Positions 8,200 to 18,123 are shown, numbered from the stretch's first letter. The stretch: DNA of 64,000 bases from Ruegeria sp. ANG-R (GCF_000813985.1 NZ_JWLJ01000001.1:1166453-1230452), one strand, 5' to 3'. A program made the numbers and translations. The notes: generated by a model not told the origin, from the sequence alone.

Positions 8200-8274
8200 T
8201 CCGGCGTAGCTCAGCGGTAGAGCAGTTGACTGTTAATCAATTGGTCGTAGGTTCGATCCCTACCGCCGGAGCCA
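8200..8274 (+). tRNA. tRNA-Asn(GTT), copy 2
   Basis: A 75-base cloverleaf identical in sequence to copy 1, with encoded CCA (8272-8274) and anticodon GTT. It ends 18 bases before the convergent acyl-CoA ligase stop. Confidence 0.98.
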
Positions 8275-8292
8275 ATACCCCTAAAAAATTGC

Positions 8293-9912
8293 TTATTCCA
8301 TCAGGATATCGCTGAAATCCGCGCGCAGTTGGCGTTTTAGAATCTTGCCCGTCGCGTTGAGTGGCAGTGCCTCCACGAACACGACCTTGTCAGGCACCTG
8401 CCAAGTGGCGATTTTGCCATCGAAGAAATTCAGCAAATCCTGCTCGCTCGGGTCTTCGCCCTCGGCTTTGACGGCAACAAGCAGCGGGCGCTCGTCCCAT
8501 TTGGGGTGCGGCACCCCAACGACTGCCGCCGTGGCCAATTGCGGATGAGCAACGGCGATGTTTTCAAGCTCAACCGAACTGATCCACTCGCCCCCCGATT
8601 TGATGATGTCTTTCGAACGGTCGCGAATCGTCATGTAGCCATCCGGGTCAAGCGTTGCCACGTCTCCGGTTGCGAACCACCCGTCCTGCAGCAACTGCTG
8701 GTCCTGCATAAGATAGTAGCTGTCCAGAACCCAAGGCCCCCGAACCATCAGATCGCCCTGTGTCTCTCCATCATGAGGCAGAGCGTTGCCGTCATCATCC
8801 ACGATCTTCAACTCGACGCCGAAGGGCGGACGCCCTTGGTTCTCGCGTAACTTGTGCTGCGCCTCGACCGGCAGTTCCAAATGCTTGGCGAGTGGATAGT
8901 TCGTCGTCCCCAGTGGGCTCATCTCGCTCATTCCCCACGCATGGACGGTATCGACACCGTAAGTTTCCCGGAATGTTTCGATCATTGACGGCGGACAGGC
9001 GGCCCCGCCGATAACCGTGCGCTTCAGGCTTTCGAGCTTCGATCCACTTTGGGCAGCATGTGTCAAAAGCCCCTGCCAGATCGTCGGAACACCCATCGCC
9101 AACGTCACACCGTAGGTATCGATCAGATTGACCAGCGCCTCACCATGCAGACCGGGGCCGGGCATGACCATGCGCGACCCGGACATGGCGCTTGCATAAG
9201 GTGACCCCCAGGCATTGACGTGGAACATGGGCACGACGGGCATCACCACATCCATGGCCGAATACCCGATCACGTCACATGTGTTCGAGGCAAAGCTGTG
9301 CAGCACGGTAGAGCGGTGAGAATACAGCACCCCTTTGGGGTGGCCCGTGGTACCGGAAGTGTAGCACAGGCTCGAAGCCGTGTTTTCATCAAAGCTGGGC
9401 CACGCGTAGCTCTCTGTACCGGTCTCAATCAGCTCATCATAGAACATCAGGCCGGGCACCTGCGACAGCGCCGCGTCGTCTCTTGGTCCCATCAACACGA
9501 AATGGCGCACCTCGGTCAGGTGTTCATGCAGCGCGGTCACCAATGGCAGGAAAGTCGCGTCGAAGAACAGCACCCGGTCCTGCGCGTGGTTAATGATATA
9601 GGTCAGTTGCTCGGGGAACAGCCGTGGATTGATCGTATGGCAGACAAACCCCGCACCCGAGACGGCGTAGTAGATCTCAAGGTGTCGGCGATTGTTCCAG
9701 GCCAGCGTGCCAACACGATCCTGCGGCTCAAGCCCCAGATTGGACAGGGCCGAGGCCATCCTTCGTGCATTTTGCGCGACGCCAGCCCAGTTGGTCTCGG
9801 CAACGGTTCCGTCGGTCTCGACCGAGATAATCTCGGTCTGACCATGATAGCGTTCCGCGTGATCAATCAGTGACGAAATCAGCAGCGGCTGCGTCATCAT
9901 CTGTCCCAGCAT
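8293..9912 (-). CDS. Acyl-CoA synthetase, DmdB-like (methylmercaptopropionate-CoA ligase type)
   Basis: An adenylate-forming acyl-CoA ligase. It shows the A3 motif (CYTSGTTGHPKGVLYSHR), A5 (HAWGMSEMSPLG), A7/A8 (WFATGDVATLDPDGYMTIRDRSKDIIKSGGEWIS, in short WFATGD...DRSKD) and the catalytic Lys near NATGKILKRQL. The start at 9912 (MLGQMM) has GGGAGG about 7 bases upstream and gives 539 residues. Upstream in-frame ATG codons up to 9966 are less well placed. In roseobacters ligases with this N-terminus include DmdB, which activates methylmercaptopropionate from DMSP demethylation. Medium or long fatty acids are equally possible. No other dmd genes are adjacent, and the gene stands alone between tRNA-Asn and pgi. 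Confidence 0.88.
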   Translation of the reverse strand: MLGQMMTQPLLISSLIDHAERYHGQTEIISVETDGTVAETNWAGVAQNARRMASALSNLGLEPQDRVGTLAWNNRRHLEIYYAVSGAGFVCHTINPRLFPEQLTYIINHAQDRVLFFDATFLPLVTALHEHLTEVRHFVLMGPRDDAALSQVPGLMFYDELIETGTESYAWPSFDENTASSLCYTSGTTGHPKGVLYSHRSTVLHSFASNTCDVIGYSAMDVVMPVVPMFHVNAWGSPYASAMSGSRMVMPGPGLHGEALVNLIDTYGVTLAMGVPTIWQGLLTHAAQSGSKLESLKRTVIGGAACPPSMIETFRETYGVDTVHAWGMSEMSPLGTTNYPLAKHLELPVEAQHKLRENQGRPPFGVELKIVDDDGNALPHDGETQGDLMVRGPWVLDSYYLMQDQQLLQDGWFATGDVATLDPDGYMTIRDRSKDIIKSGGEWISSVELENIAVAHPQLATAAVVGVPHPKWDERPLLVAVKAEGEDPSEQDLLNFFDGKIATWQVPDKVVFVEALPLNATGKILKRQLRADFSDILME

Positions 9913-10073
9913 GGACATCCCTCCCATTGTCGGCATCGCGCCACCCTGGCCGCGCCGCATTTTCAACCAAATTCCGACCGGGCCATACAGGATGGCACGT
10001 CTGTGGTTTCTTGGTTACGACCCTGCCAAGGTTTCAATTGTCTGACAATAAAAGAATGCGACGCGTCACGGCG

Positions 10074-11684
10074 TCAATCGCGATGCCGCAACGCATAGGA
10101 TACTAGCGCTGCGGTCGACCCGTCCTTGCCTTCGGCACTGACCTCCCCCTCAACAATCGGACCCAGAGAAGTTGCCAGCTCTTTGCCCAACTCAACCCCC
10201 CATTGGTCGAAGGAATTGATGCCAAGCAGCACGCCCTCGACAAACACACGGTGCTCATAAAGCGCGATGATCTGGCCCAGGACATAGGGGGTAAGTTGCG
10301 GGTAAATCAGCGTGGTTGACGGGCGATTTCCCGAAAACACGCGATGGCGCGCCTGCCGTTCAAGCTCATCTCCGGTCAGGCCATTTTCGGCCATTCGCGC
10401 GCGTGCTTCATCCAATGATCTGCCACGCATCAGAGCCTCGGACTGAGCAAGACAATTGGCCAGAAGCAGATGATGGTGATGGGCCAGCTCGGGCTCATGC
10501 CCATTTGCCGCCACCATGAACTCGCACGGGATCACATCCGTGCCCTGATGGATCAATTGGTAAAAGGCGTGCTGCCCGTTGGTTCCGGGTTCACCCCAAA
10601 CCACAGGCCCCGATGGCATGGTCAGGGTGCTTCCATCCATCGCTACGGATTTACCGTTCGACTCCATCTCAAGCTGCTGGAAATAGGCAGGCAGCCGCAG
10701 CAGCCGTTGGTCGTAGGGCAGAACCGCCCGGCTGGCATGGCCAAGCACCTGACGGTGCCAGACCCCGACAAGCGCCAGCATGACCGGGACATTCTCAGCC
10801 CACTCGGCGGACTGGAAATGCACATCCATCGCCTGCCCGCCCCTTAGAAAGGCGTCAAACGCATTTGAACCGACGGCGATCATCACAGGCAGACCGACCG
10901 GCCCCCAGACCGAGTAGCGCCCACCGACCCAGTCGGCGAAGCCGAATACGCGCGCCTCGGGAATGCCAAAGGCCTGCGTCTTATCGACTGCGCTGGACAC
11001 GGCGGCAAACTGTTGCGCCGGATCGCCACCACCATCGATCATCCAAGCCCGCGCCGTCCGCGCGTTGGTCATTGTTTCGATGGTTGTGAAGGTCTTGGAT
11101 GCGACAATCACCAACGTCCGCTTGGGGTCAAGCGGGCGCAACGTATCCGCGATATGCGCCCCATCCACGTTCGAAACGTAATGTAGCTTTGGCCCATCGT
11201 GATAAGGTGCCAAGGCATGAGTTGCCATGACAGGCCCAAGATCTGATCCACCAATGCCGATGTTCACCACGTCGGTGAAGCTGCCACCTGCCCCTTTGAT
11301 CGCACCACCGCGTACTTCCTCGGCGAAGACACGCATTCTTTGCAAGGTCTCAAGCACGCCAGGCATCACGTCCTGACCGTCGACCTCAACCGGCCCGCCA
11401 TCAAGGTTGCGCAACGCGGTATGCAGCACCGCCCGCCCTTCGGTCTCGTTGATCTTTTCGCCCGCAAACATCGCTGTTCGACGATCCGCCAAATGGGCCT
11501 GATCGCAGAGCCGGATCAAAGCTGACCGGATATCTTCGTCGATTTGAGTCTTTGAATAGTCAAACAGCAAATCGCCGACAGAGGCGGAGAAGCCTTGTGC
11601 CCGGTTCGAATCTGCATCGAACAGGTCGGGAATCCGACGCCCGTTTGCGGATGCCGCGAGAGCTCTCAGTCGATCCAGTTGCAT
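10074..11684 (-). CDS. pgi: Glucose-6-phosphate isomerase
   Basis: A 536-residue phosphoglucose isomerase interconverting glucose-6-P and fructose-6-P. It shows [12 protein letters not shown], the sugar-phosphate-binding [11 protein letters not shown], the segment [10 protein letters not shown], and [11 protein letters not shown] carrying the catalytic His. ATG 11684 is chosen: GGAG lies 8 bases before it and it follows the pgl stop by 5 bases. A start at 11702 would run into pgl. It is the third gene of zwf-pgl-pgi, so here it feeds hexose phosphate into the Entner-Doudoroff route. Confidence 0.96.
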   Translation of the reverse strand: MQLDRLRALAASANGRRIPDLFDADSNRAQGFSASVGDLLFDYSKTQIDEDIRSALIRLCDQAHLADRRTAMFAGEKINETEGRAVLHTALRNLDGGPVEVDGQDVMPGVLETLQRMRVFAEEVRGGAIKGAGGSFTDVVNIGIGGSDLGPVMATHALAPYHDGPKLHYVSNVDGAHIADTLRPLDPKRTLVIVASKTFTTIETMTNARTARAWMIDGGGDPAQQFAAVSSAVDKTQAFGIPEARVFGFADWVGGRYSVWGPVGLPVMIAVGSNAFDAFLRGGQAMDVHFQSAEWAENVPVMLALVGVWHRQVLGHASRAVLPYDQRLLRLPAYFQQLEMESNGKSVAMDGSTLTMPSGPVVWGEPGTNGQHAFYQLIHQGTDVIPCEFMVAANGHEPELAHHHHLLLANCLAQSEALMRGRSLDEARARMAENGLTGDELERQARHRVFSGNRPSTTLIYPQLTPYVLGQIIALYEHRVFVEGVLLGINSFDQWGVELGKELATSLGPIVEGEVSAEGKDGSTAALVSYALRHRD

Positions 11685-11689
11685 CACGA

Positions 11690-12361
11690 CTACTCCGCCC
11701 AATGAACGGTCATGCCACTCAGGACAGCCGCGATCGGCGCCTCCTCCGGAGGCAAGGACATGGCACGCTCCAACGCATCGCGTTTGGCTTCGCCAAAAAT
11801 AACAAGATGTTTCGACAGCGCGCCCTCCAGCACCGGCGCGGTCAGTGTGATCCGTGCCTCGGGCTGTACGTCCGTCCGCGCCACAGCCAGTGTCGGAGCG
11901 TGGCTGTCCAACGCCGCCGACAAGCCCTCCATTCCTGGGAAGAGCGAGGCTGTGTGCATATCCTCGCCCATCCCCAGTACCAGCACCGACAAAGGCAGGA
12001 CCGGGGTAATCAGGCTTTCGATCTCGGGCAGGACCGCCTCGGGCTCACGACCTGCGACAAACAAAGGAATATATTGCGCGGCCGAAGCGCGGCTGGTCAG
12101 CAACCGTTCGCGGATCAAGCGCTCGTTCGAGCGTTCGTGATCCCCCGGTACGCAGCGTTCGTCCGTAGGCAGAACCTGGACGCGATCCCACTCAAGATCC
12201 GCTGCACACAAGCCGTCGAACACCGGCCCCGGGGTGGTACCTCCGGGAACAGCCAGCGAGACCGTATCATGGTGCAGCAACGCGAGCTCCAGATCCCCGG
12301 CCAGTGCATTCGCAACATCAATGGCCAGCATGTCACGGTCGGCGTATTCTTTGATATTCAT
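11690..12361 (-). CDS. pgl: 6-phosphogluconolactonase
   Basis: A 223-residue cytoplasmic lactonase that hydrolyses 6-phosphogluconolactone made by Zwf. It shows the family signatures [12 protein letters not shown] near residue 40, [21 protein letters not shown] (in short TDERCV...SNERL) and [16 protein letters not shown]. The start overlaps the zwf stop as ATGA, so the two are translationally coupled. Length is at the short end for the SugP-isomerase/NagB-like family but complete. Confidence 0.95.
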   Translation of the reverse strand: MNIKEYADRDMLAIDVANALAGDLELALLHHDTVSLAVPGGTTPGPVFDGLCAADLEWDRVQVLPTDERCVPGDHERSNERLIRERLLTSRASAAQYIPLFVAGREPEAVLPEIESLITPVLPLSVLVLGMGEDMHTASLFPGMEGLSAALDSHAPTLAVARTDVQPEARITLTAPVLEGALSKHLVIFGEAKRDALERAMSLPPEEAPIAAVLSGMTVHWAE

Positions 12362-13812
12362 GGGTTTATTCCTTGCCAGCGGCGGTGGTCTCTTTTCATC
12401 AGCAATTCGGCATCGCCCGGGCCGGTGCTGCCGTTCTCATAGGGTTTGGGAACATCACCGCGCGCCTGCCAGCCCGCGATAATCGGATCGGTCCAGGCCC
12501 ATGCCGCCTCGACCTCATCGCCGCGCATGAACAGCGTCTGGTTGCCACGAATGACATCCATCACCAGCCGCTCGTAAGCGTCGGGCGGGTCTTGGTTCTC
12601 TGGCCCCAGTGCCTCGGCAAAGCTCATGTCCAGCGGTACGTCGACCAGTCGCATTCCACCCTGCCCCGGCTCTTTGATCGTCACCTTCAGGGTGATGCCT
12701 TCGTTCGGCTGCAACCGGATCGACAGTGCGTTGGCATGGCGCCCGGCCTCTTCCCCGAAGATCGAGTGCGGCGCGTCCTTGAACATCACATTGATGACCG
12801 ACGACCGCGCCACCAGTTCTTTGCCCGTGCGCAGATAAAACGGAGTTCCCGCCCATCGCCAGTTGCTGACATGCGCACGCAACGCGACATAGCTTTCCGT
12901 CGTGGACCTCGGGTTTCCGACAACCTCACGGTATCCGCGGCCATCCGCGCCGCCTGCGAACTGGCCGCGCACGATATGGTGCGGCTCAACCGGGTCCAGC
13001 GCGCGGATCACCTTGAGTTTTTCATCGCGCACCGCGTCCGGATCAAACTTTGCGGGCGGCTCCATCGCGATCAGACACAGAAGCTGCATCAGGTGGTTCT
13101 GCATCATGTCGCGCATGGCGCCGGCGCGCTCATAGTATTCCTCACGCCCGTCAATGCCGACGGTTTCCGCCACGGTGATTTGAATGTGATCGACATACTG
13201 GCTGTTCCACAGAGGCTCGAACAGCATGTTACCGAACCGAACCGCCATCAGATTCTGAACCGTTTCTTTACCCAGATAGTGGTCGATCCTGTAGATTTGC
13301 CCTTCGTCGAAATGAGCTGCCAGCGTCGCATTCAGCGCACGCGCACTTTCCAGATCGTGCCCAAAAGGCTTTTCGACGACGATACGGGTTTGAGGGGTGG
13401 CCAGATTGTGTGCCCGGATCTGTTCGGCCAGCGGGCCAAACAAACGCGGGCCCACCGAAAAATAGAAGGCCCTGATACGATCCGCATTCAGCATTTCAGC
13501 CAACTGGGCCCAACCTTCTTCGGTCAAAGCGTCAAGCGAGACATATTCCACGCGCTGCAGAAAACCGTTCACAGCCTCCTGATCTTTTGCCCGCTTCGGT
13601 GCGTGCTGGCGCAATGATTCGGCCACCATCTCGCGAAAGCCATCAACAGTCAGAGCGCCGCGCGCCGCGCCGATGATCCGGGTGGCCTCGGGCCACTGCC
13701 CGGCACAGTAGCGACGAAACAGCGCCGGAACGATCTTGCGCTGTGCCAGATCGCCGGTTCCGCCGAAAATGACCAGATCAAACGGGTCTACAGGGATGAC
13801 GCGAGAAACCAT
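12358..13812 (-). CDS. zwf: Glucose-6-phosphate 1-dehydrogenase
   Basis: A 484-residue NAD(P)-dependent dehydrogenase for the first step of the Entner-Doudoroff and pentose phosphate routes. The coenzyme fingerprint IFGGTGDLAQRK is at the N-terminus. The active-site RIDHYLGKETVQNL carries the substrate-binding and catalytic His/Lys, and EKPFGHD precedes it. It is the first gene of zwf-pgl-pgi, preceded by about 160 bases of intergenic DNA shared with the divergent radical SAM gene. Confidence 0.97.
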   Translation of the reverse strand: MVSRVIPVDPFDLVIFGGTGDLAQRKIVPALFRRYCAGQWPEATRIIGAARGALTVDGFREMVAESLRQHAPKRAKDQEAVNGFLQRVEYVSLDALTEEGWAQLAEMLNADRIRAFYFSVGPRLFGPLAEQIRAHNLATPQTRIVVEKPFGHDLESARALNATLAAHFDEGQIYRIDHYLGKETVQNLMAVRFGNMLFEPLWNSQYVDHIQITVAETVGIDGREEYYERAGAMRDMMQNHLMQLLCLIAMEPPAKFDPDAVRDEKLKVIRALDPVEPHHIVRGQFAGGADGRGYREVVGNPRSTTESYVALRAHVSNWRWAGTPFYLRTGKELVARSSVINVMFKDAPHSIFGEEAGRHANALSIRLQPNEGITLKVTIKEPGQGGMRLVDVPLDMSFAEALGPENQDPPDAYERLVMDVIRGNQTLFMRGDEVEAAWAWTDPIIAGWQARGDVPKPYENGSTGPGDAELLMKRDHRRWQGINP

Positions 13813-13913
13813 GGCTTTTCCTTACCTTGCCGCTTGAGGCATGTCCAATGTTAGCGCAATCAGTCAGCAAGTTTCTTCCCACATCAAAACTCTGTCAGCA
13901 AAGGCGCAGCCTA

Positions 13914-13941
13914 CTTAACTAAACCGGCGCAAACGGTTAAG
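13914..13941. promoter_or_regulatory. Inverted repeat in the zwf / radical SAM divergent region
   Basis: CTTAAC (13914-13919) and GTTAAG (13936-13941) are perfect inverted halves 16 bases apart, about 100 bases upstream of zwf and 35 bases upstream of the radical SAM gene. The position suits an operator for either gene, but I know of no regulator for this motif and half-sites this short occur by chance. Confidence 0.2.
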
Positions 13942-13975
13942 TCAGATCGACCAACGCACAGAACCGGATACCGGA

Positions 13976-14929
13976 ATGAAAGACAACGCCTCACGGGCCG
14001 CCAATATCGGAAAGTTCCAGAACAGTCTGGTGACAGCGGACGGGCAAACGCGCGCCTCGGTTTCGCTGACCAAGCCCGAGACGTTATGGTTCAACACCGG
14101 GACGCTGTGCAATATCGAATGTGTGAACTGCTATATCGCCAGCAGCCCCACCAATGATGCCTTGGTTTACATCACTGCAGACGAAGTGCGCGAGTATCTG
14201 GATCAGATCAAAGCTCGCGGATGGCCGGTCCGCGAGATCGGCTTTACGGGTGGTGAGCCGTTCATGAACCCCGAGATGATCGATATGACCCGTGCCGCGC
14301 TGGAACGTGGATACGAGGTTTTGATCCTCACCAACGCCATGCTGCCGATGATGCGTCAGAAAATGCGCAATGGATTGCTGGGATTGCAGCGGGATCACGG
14401 TGACAAGCTGACCCTTCGTGTTTCGGTTGATTACTACCGCCCGGAACTTCATGATGAGGAACGCGGTACGGGCAGTTTCGCCAAAACCCTGACGGGGATG
14501 GAGTGGCTCAGGGACAACGGTTTTAAGATGGCCATTGCCGGGCGTACGGTCTGGGGCGACACGGATGCAGAAAGCCGCGCGGGCTATAGCGCGTTTTTCG
14601 AGAAGCATGGTTTTGAGATTGATGCTCAGAATCCGGCGCAAACCGTGCTGTTCCCCGAGATGGACGATACCGTGGAAGTGCCGGAGATTACAACCGCTTG
14701 CTGGGGAATCCTGAACAAGTCCCCCGATGCGGTCATGTGCGCCAGCTCCCGCATGGTCGTCAAACGCAAAGGTGCTGACCGCCCGGCGGTTCTGGCATGT
14801 ACCTTGTTGCCCCACGCACCGGAATTCGAATTGGGTGCGAGCCTTGCCGAAGCCGAAGTGGACGTGCACCTGAACCACCCCCATTGTGCCAAGTTCTGTG
14901 TGCTTGGCGGGGCAAGCTGTTCGGCCTGA
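13976..14929 (+). CDS. Radical SAM protein with cysteine-rich C-terminus
   Basis: A 317-residue radical SAM enzyme. The 4Fe-4S motif is CNIECVNC (Cys45, Cys49, Cys52), followed by GFTGGEPFMNPEM (the GGE SAM-binding motif) and a TIM-barrel-like region. The last 90 residues carry six more cysteines, ending HPHCAKFCVLGGASC. That resembles the auxiliary Fe-S cluster (SPASM/twitch) tails of peptide- or sugar-modifying radical SAM enzymes. The substrate is unknown. It converges on usg with only 3 bases between the stops and is divergent from zwf. MoaA-like and PqqE-like neighbours are absent. Confidence 0.85.
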   Translation: MKDNASRAANIGKFQNSLVTADGQTRASVSLTKPETLWFNTGTLCNIECVNCYIASSPTNDALVYITADEVREYLDQIKARGWPVREIGFTGGEPFMNPEMIDMTRAALERGYEVLILTNAMLPMMRQKMRNGLLGLQRDHGDKLTLRVSVDYYRPELHDEERGTGSFAKTLTGMEWLRDNGFKMAIAGRTVWGDTDAESRAGYSAFFEKHGFEIDAQNPAQTVLFPEMDDTVEVPEITTACWGILNKSPDAVMCASSRMVVKRKGADRPAVLACTLLPHAPEFELGASLAEAEVDVHLNHPHCAKFCVLGGASCSA

Positions 14930-14932
14930 GAC

Positions 14933-15202
14933 CTAGTTGACCCGAAACTCTCCGACCATGTTGCGCCATTCCCCCGGCGCGATCATCTTACGGTGCGTGA
15001 ACCGGACCGAGTGCAGCGGTCCTTCAATCTCTTTCTGCCAGAATTCCACGAATTCGAACAGCTTCGGATGGTCCGGAGCTAGGTCGTAATCCTGCCAGAT
15101 GAACGTGTTCAGTACGTGAATATAGTCGGGCATGTGGTAGAAGAATTCCGCCGTGGTCAGCCCGTACCCCTTAAGCATGAGTTCAGTTTCACTTTGCGCC
15201 AT
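14933..15202 (-). CDS. Usg family protein
   Basis: An 89-residue protein of the Usg family, small alphaproteobacterial proteins first noted near trp genes, with no proven function. It is rich in aromatic and acidic residues (FFYHMPDYIHVLNTFIWQDYDLAP in the middle, in short DYIHVLNTFIWQ) and has the basic VRFTHRKMI segment. It is probably cytoplasmic. ATG 15202 is chosen because GGAGG lies 6 bases upstream; an in-frame codon at 15214 has no SD. Its 3' end meets the radical SAM gene and its 5' side faces gyrA across about 195 bases. Confidence 0.85.
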   Translation of the reverse strand: MAQSETELMLKGYGLTTAEFFYHMPDYIHVLNTFIWQDYDLAPDHPKLFEFVEFWQKEIEGPLHSVRFTHRKMIAPGEWRNMVGEFRVN

Positions 15203-15218
15203 GCAGACCTCCAAACTT

Positions 15219-15290
15219 GTTACAAGGTCTACTCAGGGTAACACGGAACCCTCCTAATACTTAGATAACAATATGTTACTCTGGTGTTAC
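15219..15290. repeat. Cluster of four GTTAC/GTAAC boxes between usg and gyrA
   Basis: GTTAC occurs at 15219-15223, 15275-15279 and 15286-15290, and its complement GTAAC at 15238-15242. Two flanking contexts read CTTGTTAC and GTGTTACC. Four boxes in 72 bases next to the usg start suggest binding sites for a regulator or an initiator protein. The function is unknown. Confidence 0.35.
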
Positions 15291-15322
15291 CGACCTAATT
15301 TGGCCGCGGAGCGGTTGCTTGC

Positions 15323-15350
15323 TTGCACCTTATATGCCGGGTCTGATAAA
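15323..15350 (+). promoter_or_regulatory. Possible gyrA promoter
   Basis: TTGCAC (15323-15328) and GATAAA (15345-15350) are 16 bases apart and would give a 5' leader of about 40 bases before the GTG of gyrA. Both hexamers are four-of-six matches, so this is tentative. Confidence 0.35.
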
Positions 15351-15396
15351 GTGTATCCACAAGATATAGATCAAGAACAAGACACGGGCAGCCTAC

Positions 15397-18123
15397 GTGA
15401 GCGATACGCCAGAAATCCCTGAAAACATGGACGAAACCCCACCTGAGCGCCCCGTTTATGACGGCCCGACGGTATCCATCGAATCCGAAATGCGCACGTC
15501 CTATCTGGACTATGCGATGTCGGTTATCGTCAGCCGCGCGATCCCCGATCTGCGCGACGGGCTGAAGCCGGTGCACCGGCGTATCCTCTATGCGATGCAC
15601 GAAACCGGGAATACCCATGACAAGGCCTATCGCAAGTCGGCCCGTCCGGTCGGCGACGTGATGGGTAAATACCACCCGCACGGTGACAGTGCGATCTATG
15701 ACGCGCTGGTACGGATGGCGCAGGATTTCTCGATGTCGTTGCCGCTGCTGGATGGTCAGGGCAACTTTGGCTCGATGGATGGCGATAACCCGGCGGCCAT
15801 GCGTTACACCGAAGTGCGGATGGATAAACCCGCCGCCTCCCTGCTGGCCGATATCGAAAAAGAGACGGTCGATTTTCAGGACAATTACGACGGCAAGGAT
15901 CGCGAGCCGACTGTTCTGCCCGCTCGTTTCCCCAACATGCTGGTCAACGGGGCCGGCGGTATCGCCGTTGGTATGGCGACCAACATCCCGCCGCACAACT
16001 TAGGCGAAGTGGTTGATGCCACGCTGGCGCTGATCGACGACCCCGACCTGACCTCTGAGCAACTGATCGAATATGTCCCCGGCCCCGATTTCCCGACCGG
16101 TGGTGTGATGCTGGGCCGGTCCGGCGCGCGCAAGGCCTATCTGGAAGGCCGTGGCAGCGTCATCATCCGCGCTAAGACCCGCACAGAGGAAATCCGCAAG
16201 GATCGTTACGCCATCGTCGTCGACGAGATCCCTTATCAGGTGAACAAGGCCGCGATGATCGAAAAGATCGCCGAGGCTGTGCGCGAGAAGCGGATCGAAG
16301 GTGTGTCCCACGTACAGGACGAATCCGACCGCAACGGTGTACGTGTGGTCGTTGAACTGAAACGCGACGCAACGCCCGAAGTGGTGCTGAACCAGCTTTA
16401 TCGTTTTTCGCCGATGCAGACCTCGTTCGGCTGCAACATGCTGGCCTTGAATGGTGGTCGGCCCGAACAGTTGACCCTGCGCCGCTTCCTAACGTCGTTC
16501 ATCGACTTCCGCGAGGATGTTGTTGCACGTCGCACCGCATACGACCTGCGCAAAGCGCGGGAACGTAGCCACATCCTGTGCGGTCTGGCTGTGGCGGTCT
16601 CGAATGTCGACGAGGTGGTCGCCACGATCCGCTCATCGGCAGACGCTGCCGAGGCGCGTGAAAAGCTGATGACCCGGCGCTGGCCTGCAGCTGATATCGA
16701 GGGCTATCTGCGCCTGATCGACGACCCTCTGTCGAAGATGAACGACGACGGCACCTATAACCTGACCGAGATTCAGGCCCGTGCCATCCTGGAATTACGC
16801 CTTCAGCGTCTGACCCAGCTGGGCGTCAAAGAGGTTACGGACGAGCTGGAAGAACTCGCCGCCAAGATCAAGGAATATCTGGATATTCTGTCGTCACGCG
16901 AGCGCATCATGTCGATCATCGGCGATGAGCTGCGCAGCGTTCGCGACCAGTTTGCCGTTCCACGCCGCACCGAGATCGTCGACTGGTCCGGCGACATGGA
17001 AGACGAGGACCTGATCGAGCGCGAAGACATGGTCGTGACGGTCACGTCTGGCGGCTATATCAAGCGGACGCCTCTGGCTGATTTCCGGGCGCAAAAGCGC
17101 GGCGGCAAGGGCCTGTCGGGGATGCAGACCAAGGAAGAGGATGTCGTGACTAACCTCTTCGTGGCGAACACGCATACGCAGCTGCTGTTCTTCACCACCG
17201 AAGGTATGGTCTACAAGCTTAAGACCTGGCGCCTGCCGCAGTCCAGCCGGACCGGTAAGGGCAAAGCGATCGTCAATATCCTGCCTATCCCGACCGGGGT
17301 TTCCATCGCTGCGATCATGCCTGTGGATGTGCCGGATGAAGAGTGGGAAAACCTGCAAATCGTCTTCGCCACCAGCGCGGGCGACGTGCGCCGCAACCGT
17401 CTTTCGGATTTCACCAACGTGCGCCGCAACGGCAAGATTGCGATGAAGCTGCCCGAAGGTATTGAACTGGTGAATGCCCGCATCTGTTCAGAAGATGAAG
17501 ACGTGATGCTGGTCACCAATTCGGGTCGCGCGATCCGATTCCGCACCACCGATGTGCGCGTCTTCAACTCACGCGAATCCACCGGTGTGCGTGGCATCAA
17601 GCTGACCAATGGCGACCGCGTCGTCTCAATGTCCGTGATCCGGCATTTCGAGGCGACCTCGGACGAGCGTGCCGCCTATCTCAAGATGCGCCGTCTGATG
17701 GCCGGTGTCACCGATGAGGCCGAGGCGGATGAGGATGAAGGCAACGCCGACAGCGTGCTTCCGCAGGAACGCTATGCCGAAATGTCGGCCGCCGAAAACC
17801 TGATCCTGACGATCACGGCTGGCGGAGCGGGTAAGCTGAGTTCCAGCCACGACTATCCGGTTCGCGGACGTGGCGGCATGGGTGTCGCGGCCATGGACAA
17901 GGCCATGCGTGGCGGTGAACTTGTCGCCTCCTTCCCTGTTGAGCTTGACGATCAGATCATGCTGGCCACATCCAAAGGTCAATCGATCCGGGTTCCGGTT
18001 GATGGAATTTCCTTCCGCTCTCGCAGCGCCGGTGGCGTGAAGGTTTTCAATACCGGTAAGGGCGAAGAAGTCGTCAGCGTCGCCTGGATCGCCGATCAGG
18101 GCGACGAAGAAACCGAAGAATAA
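15397..18123 (+). CDS. gyrA: DNA gyrase subunit A
   Basis: A 908-residue type IIA topoisomerase subunit that cuts and rejoins DNA. It shows [20 protein letters not shown], the quinolone region [10 protein letters not shown] with Ser and Asp of the susceptible type, and catalytic Tyr137 in MRYTEVRM. The coiled-coil gate follows, then a six-bladed wrapping domain with the GyrA box QKRGGKG. An acidic insert (around residues 775-790, [10 protein letters not shown]) lies within the C-terminal domain, and the tail is acidic. The start is GTG with a weak SD. A strong bidirectional terminator follows the stop. Confidence 0.98.
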   Translation: MSDTPEIPENMDETPPERPVYDGPTVSIESEMRTSYLDYAMSVIVSRAIPDLRDGLKPVHRRILYAMHETGNTHDKAYRKSARPVGDVMGKYHPHGDSAIYDALVRMAQDFSMSLPLLDGQGNFGSMDGDNPAAMRYTEVRMDKPAASLLADIEKETVDFQDNYDGKDREPTVLPARFPNMLVNGAGGIAVGMATNIPPHNLGEVVDATLALIDDPDLTSEQLIEYVPGPDFPTGGVMLGRSGARKAYLEGRGSVIIRAKTRTEEIRKDRYAIVVDEIPYQVNKAAMIEKIAEAVREKRIEGVSHVQDESDRNGVRVVVELKRDATPEVVLNQLYRFSPMQTSFGCNMLALNGGRPEQLTLRRFLTSFIDFREDVVARRTAYDLRKARERSHILCGLAVAVSNVDEVVATIRSSADAAEAREKLMTRRWPAADIEGYLRLIDDPLSKMNDDGTYNLTEIQARAILELRLQRLTQLGVKEVTDELEELAAKIKEYLDILSSRERIMSIIGDELRSVRDQFAVPRRTEIVDWSGDMEDEDLIEREDMVVTVTSGGYIKRTPLADFRAQKRGGKGLSGMQTKEEDVVTNLFVANTHTQLLFFTTEGMVYKLKTWRLPQSSRTGKGKAIVNILPIPTGVSIAAIMPVDVPDEEWENLQIVFATSAGDVRRNRLSDFTNVRRNGKIAMKLPEGIELVNARICSEDEDVMLVTNSGRAIRFRTTDVRVFNSRESTGVRGIKLTNGDRVVSMSVIRHFEATSDERAAYLKMRRLMAGVTDEAEADEDEGNADSVLPQERYAEMSAAENLILTITAGGAGKLSSSHDYPVRGRGGMGVAAMDKAMRGGELVASFPVELDDQIMLATSKGQSIRVPVDGISFRSRSAGGVKVFNTGKGEEVVSVAWIADQGDEETEE

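Larger units (their letters stand above)
7964..8274 (+). repeat. Tandem duplication of promoter plus tRNA-Asn
   Basis: Two copies (7964-8081 and about 8155-8274) share CCCTCTGGACG, then TTGCTATACG, then TTCCGGCG and an identical 75-base tRNA. The sequence between promoter and tRNA has diverged, while the hexamers and their 17-base spacing are kept. This points to an old duplication with selection on promoter and tRNA. Confidence 0.9.

Noticed and set aside
5576-8274. tRNA genes as possible integration sites of a mobile element
   Set aside because: No integrase and no repeated tRNA 3' fragments flanking foreign-looking DNA. The two tRNA-Asn copies are complete genes with promoters.
12373-13617. 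414-codon open frame on the plus strand opposite zwf
   Set aside because: It mirrors the zwf gene, has His/Arg-rich composition with no recognisable domain, and is the kind of antisense frame that GC-rich codon bias produces.
14084-14884. 266-codon frame opposite the radical SAM gene
   Set aside because: The radical SAM frame has clear motifs; the opposite frame has none.
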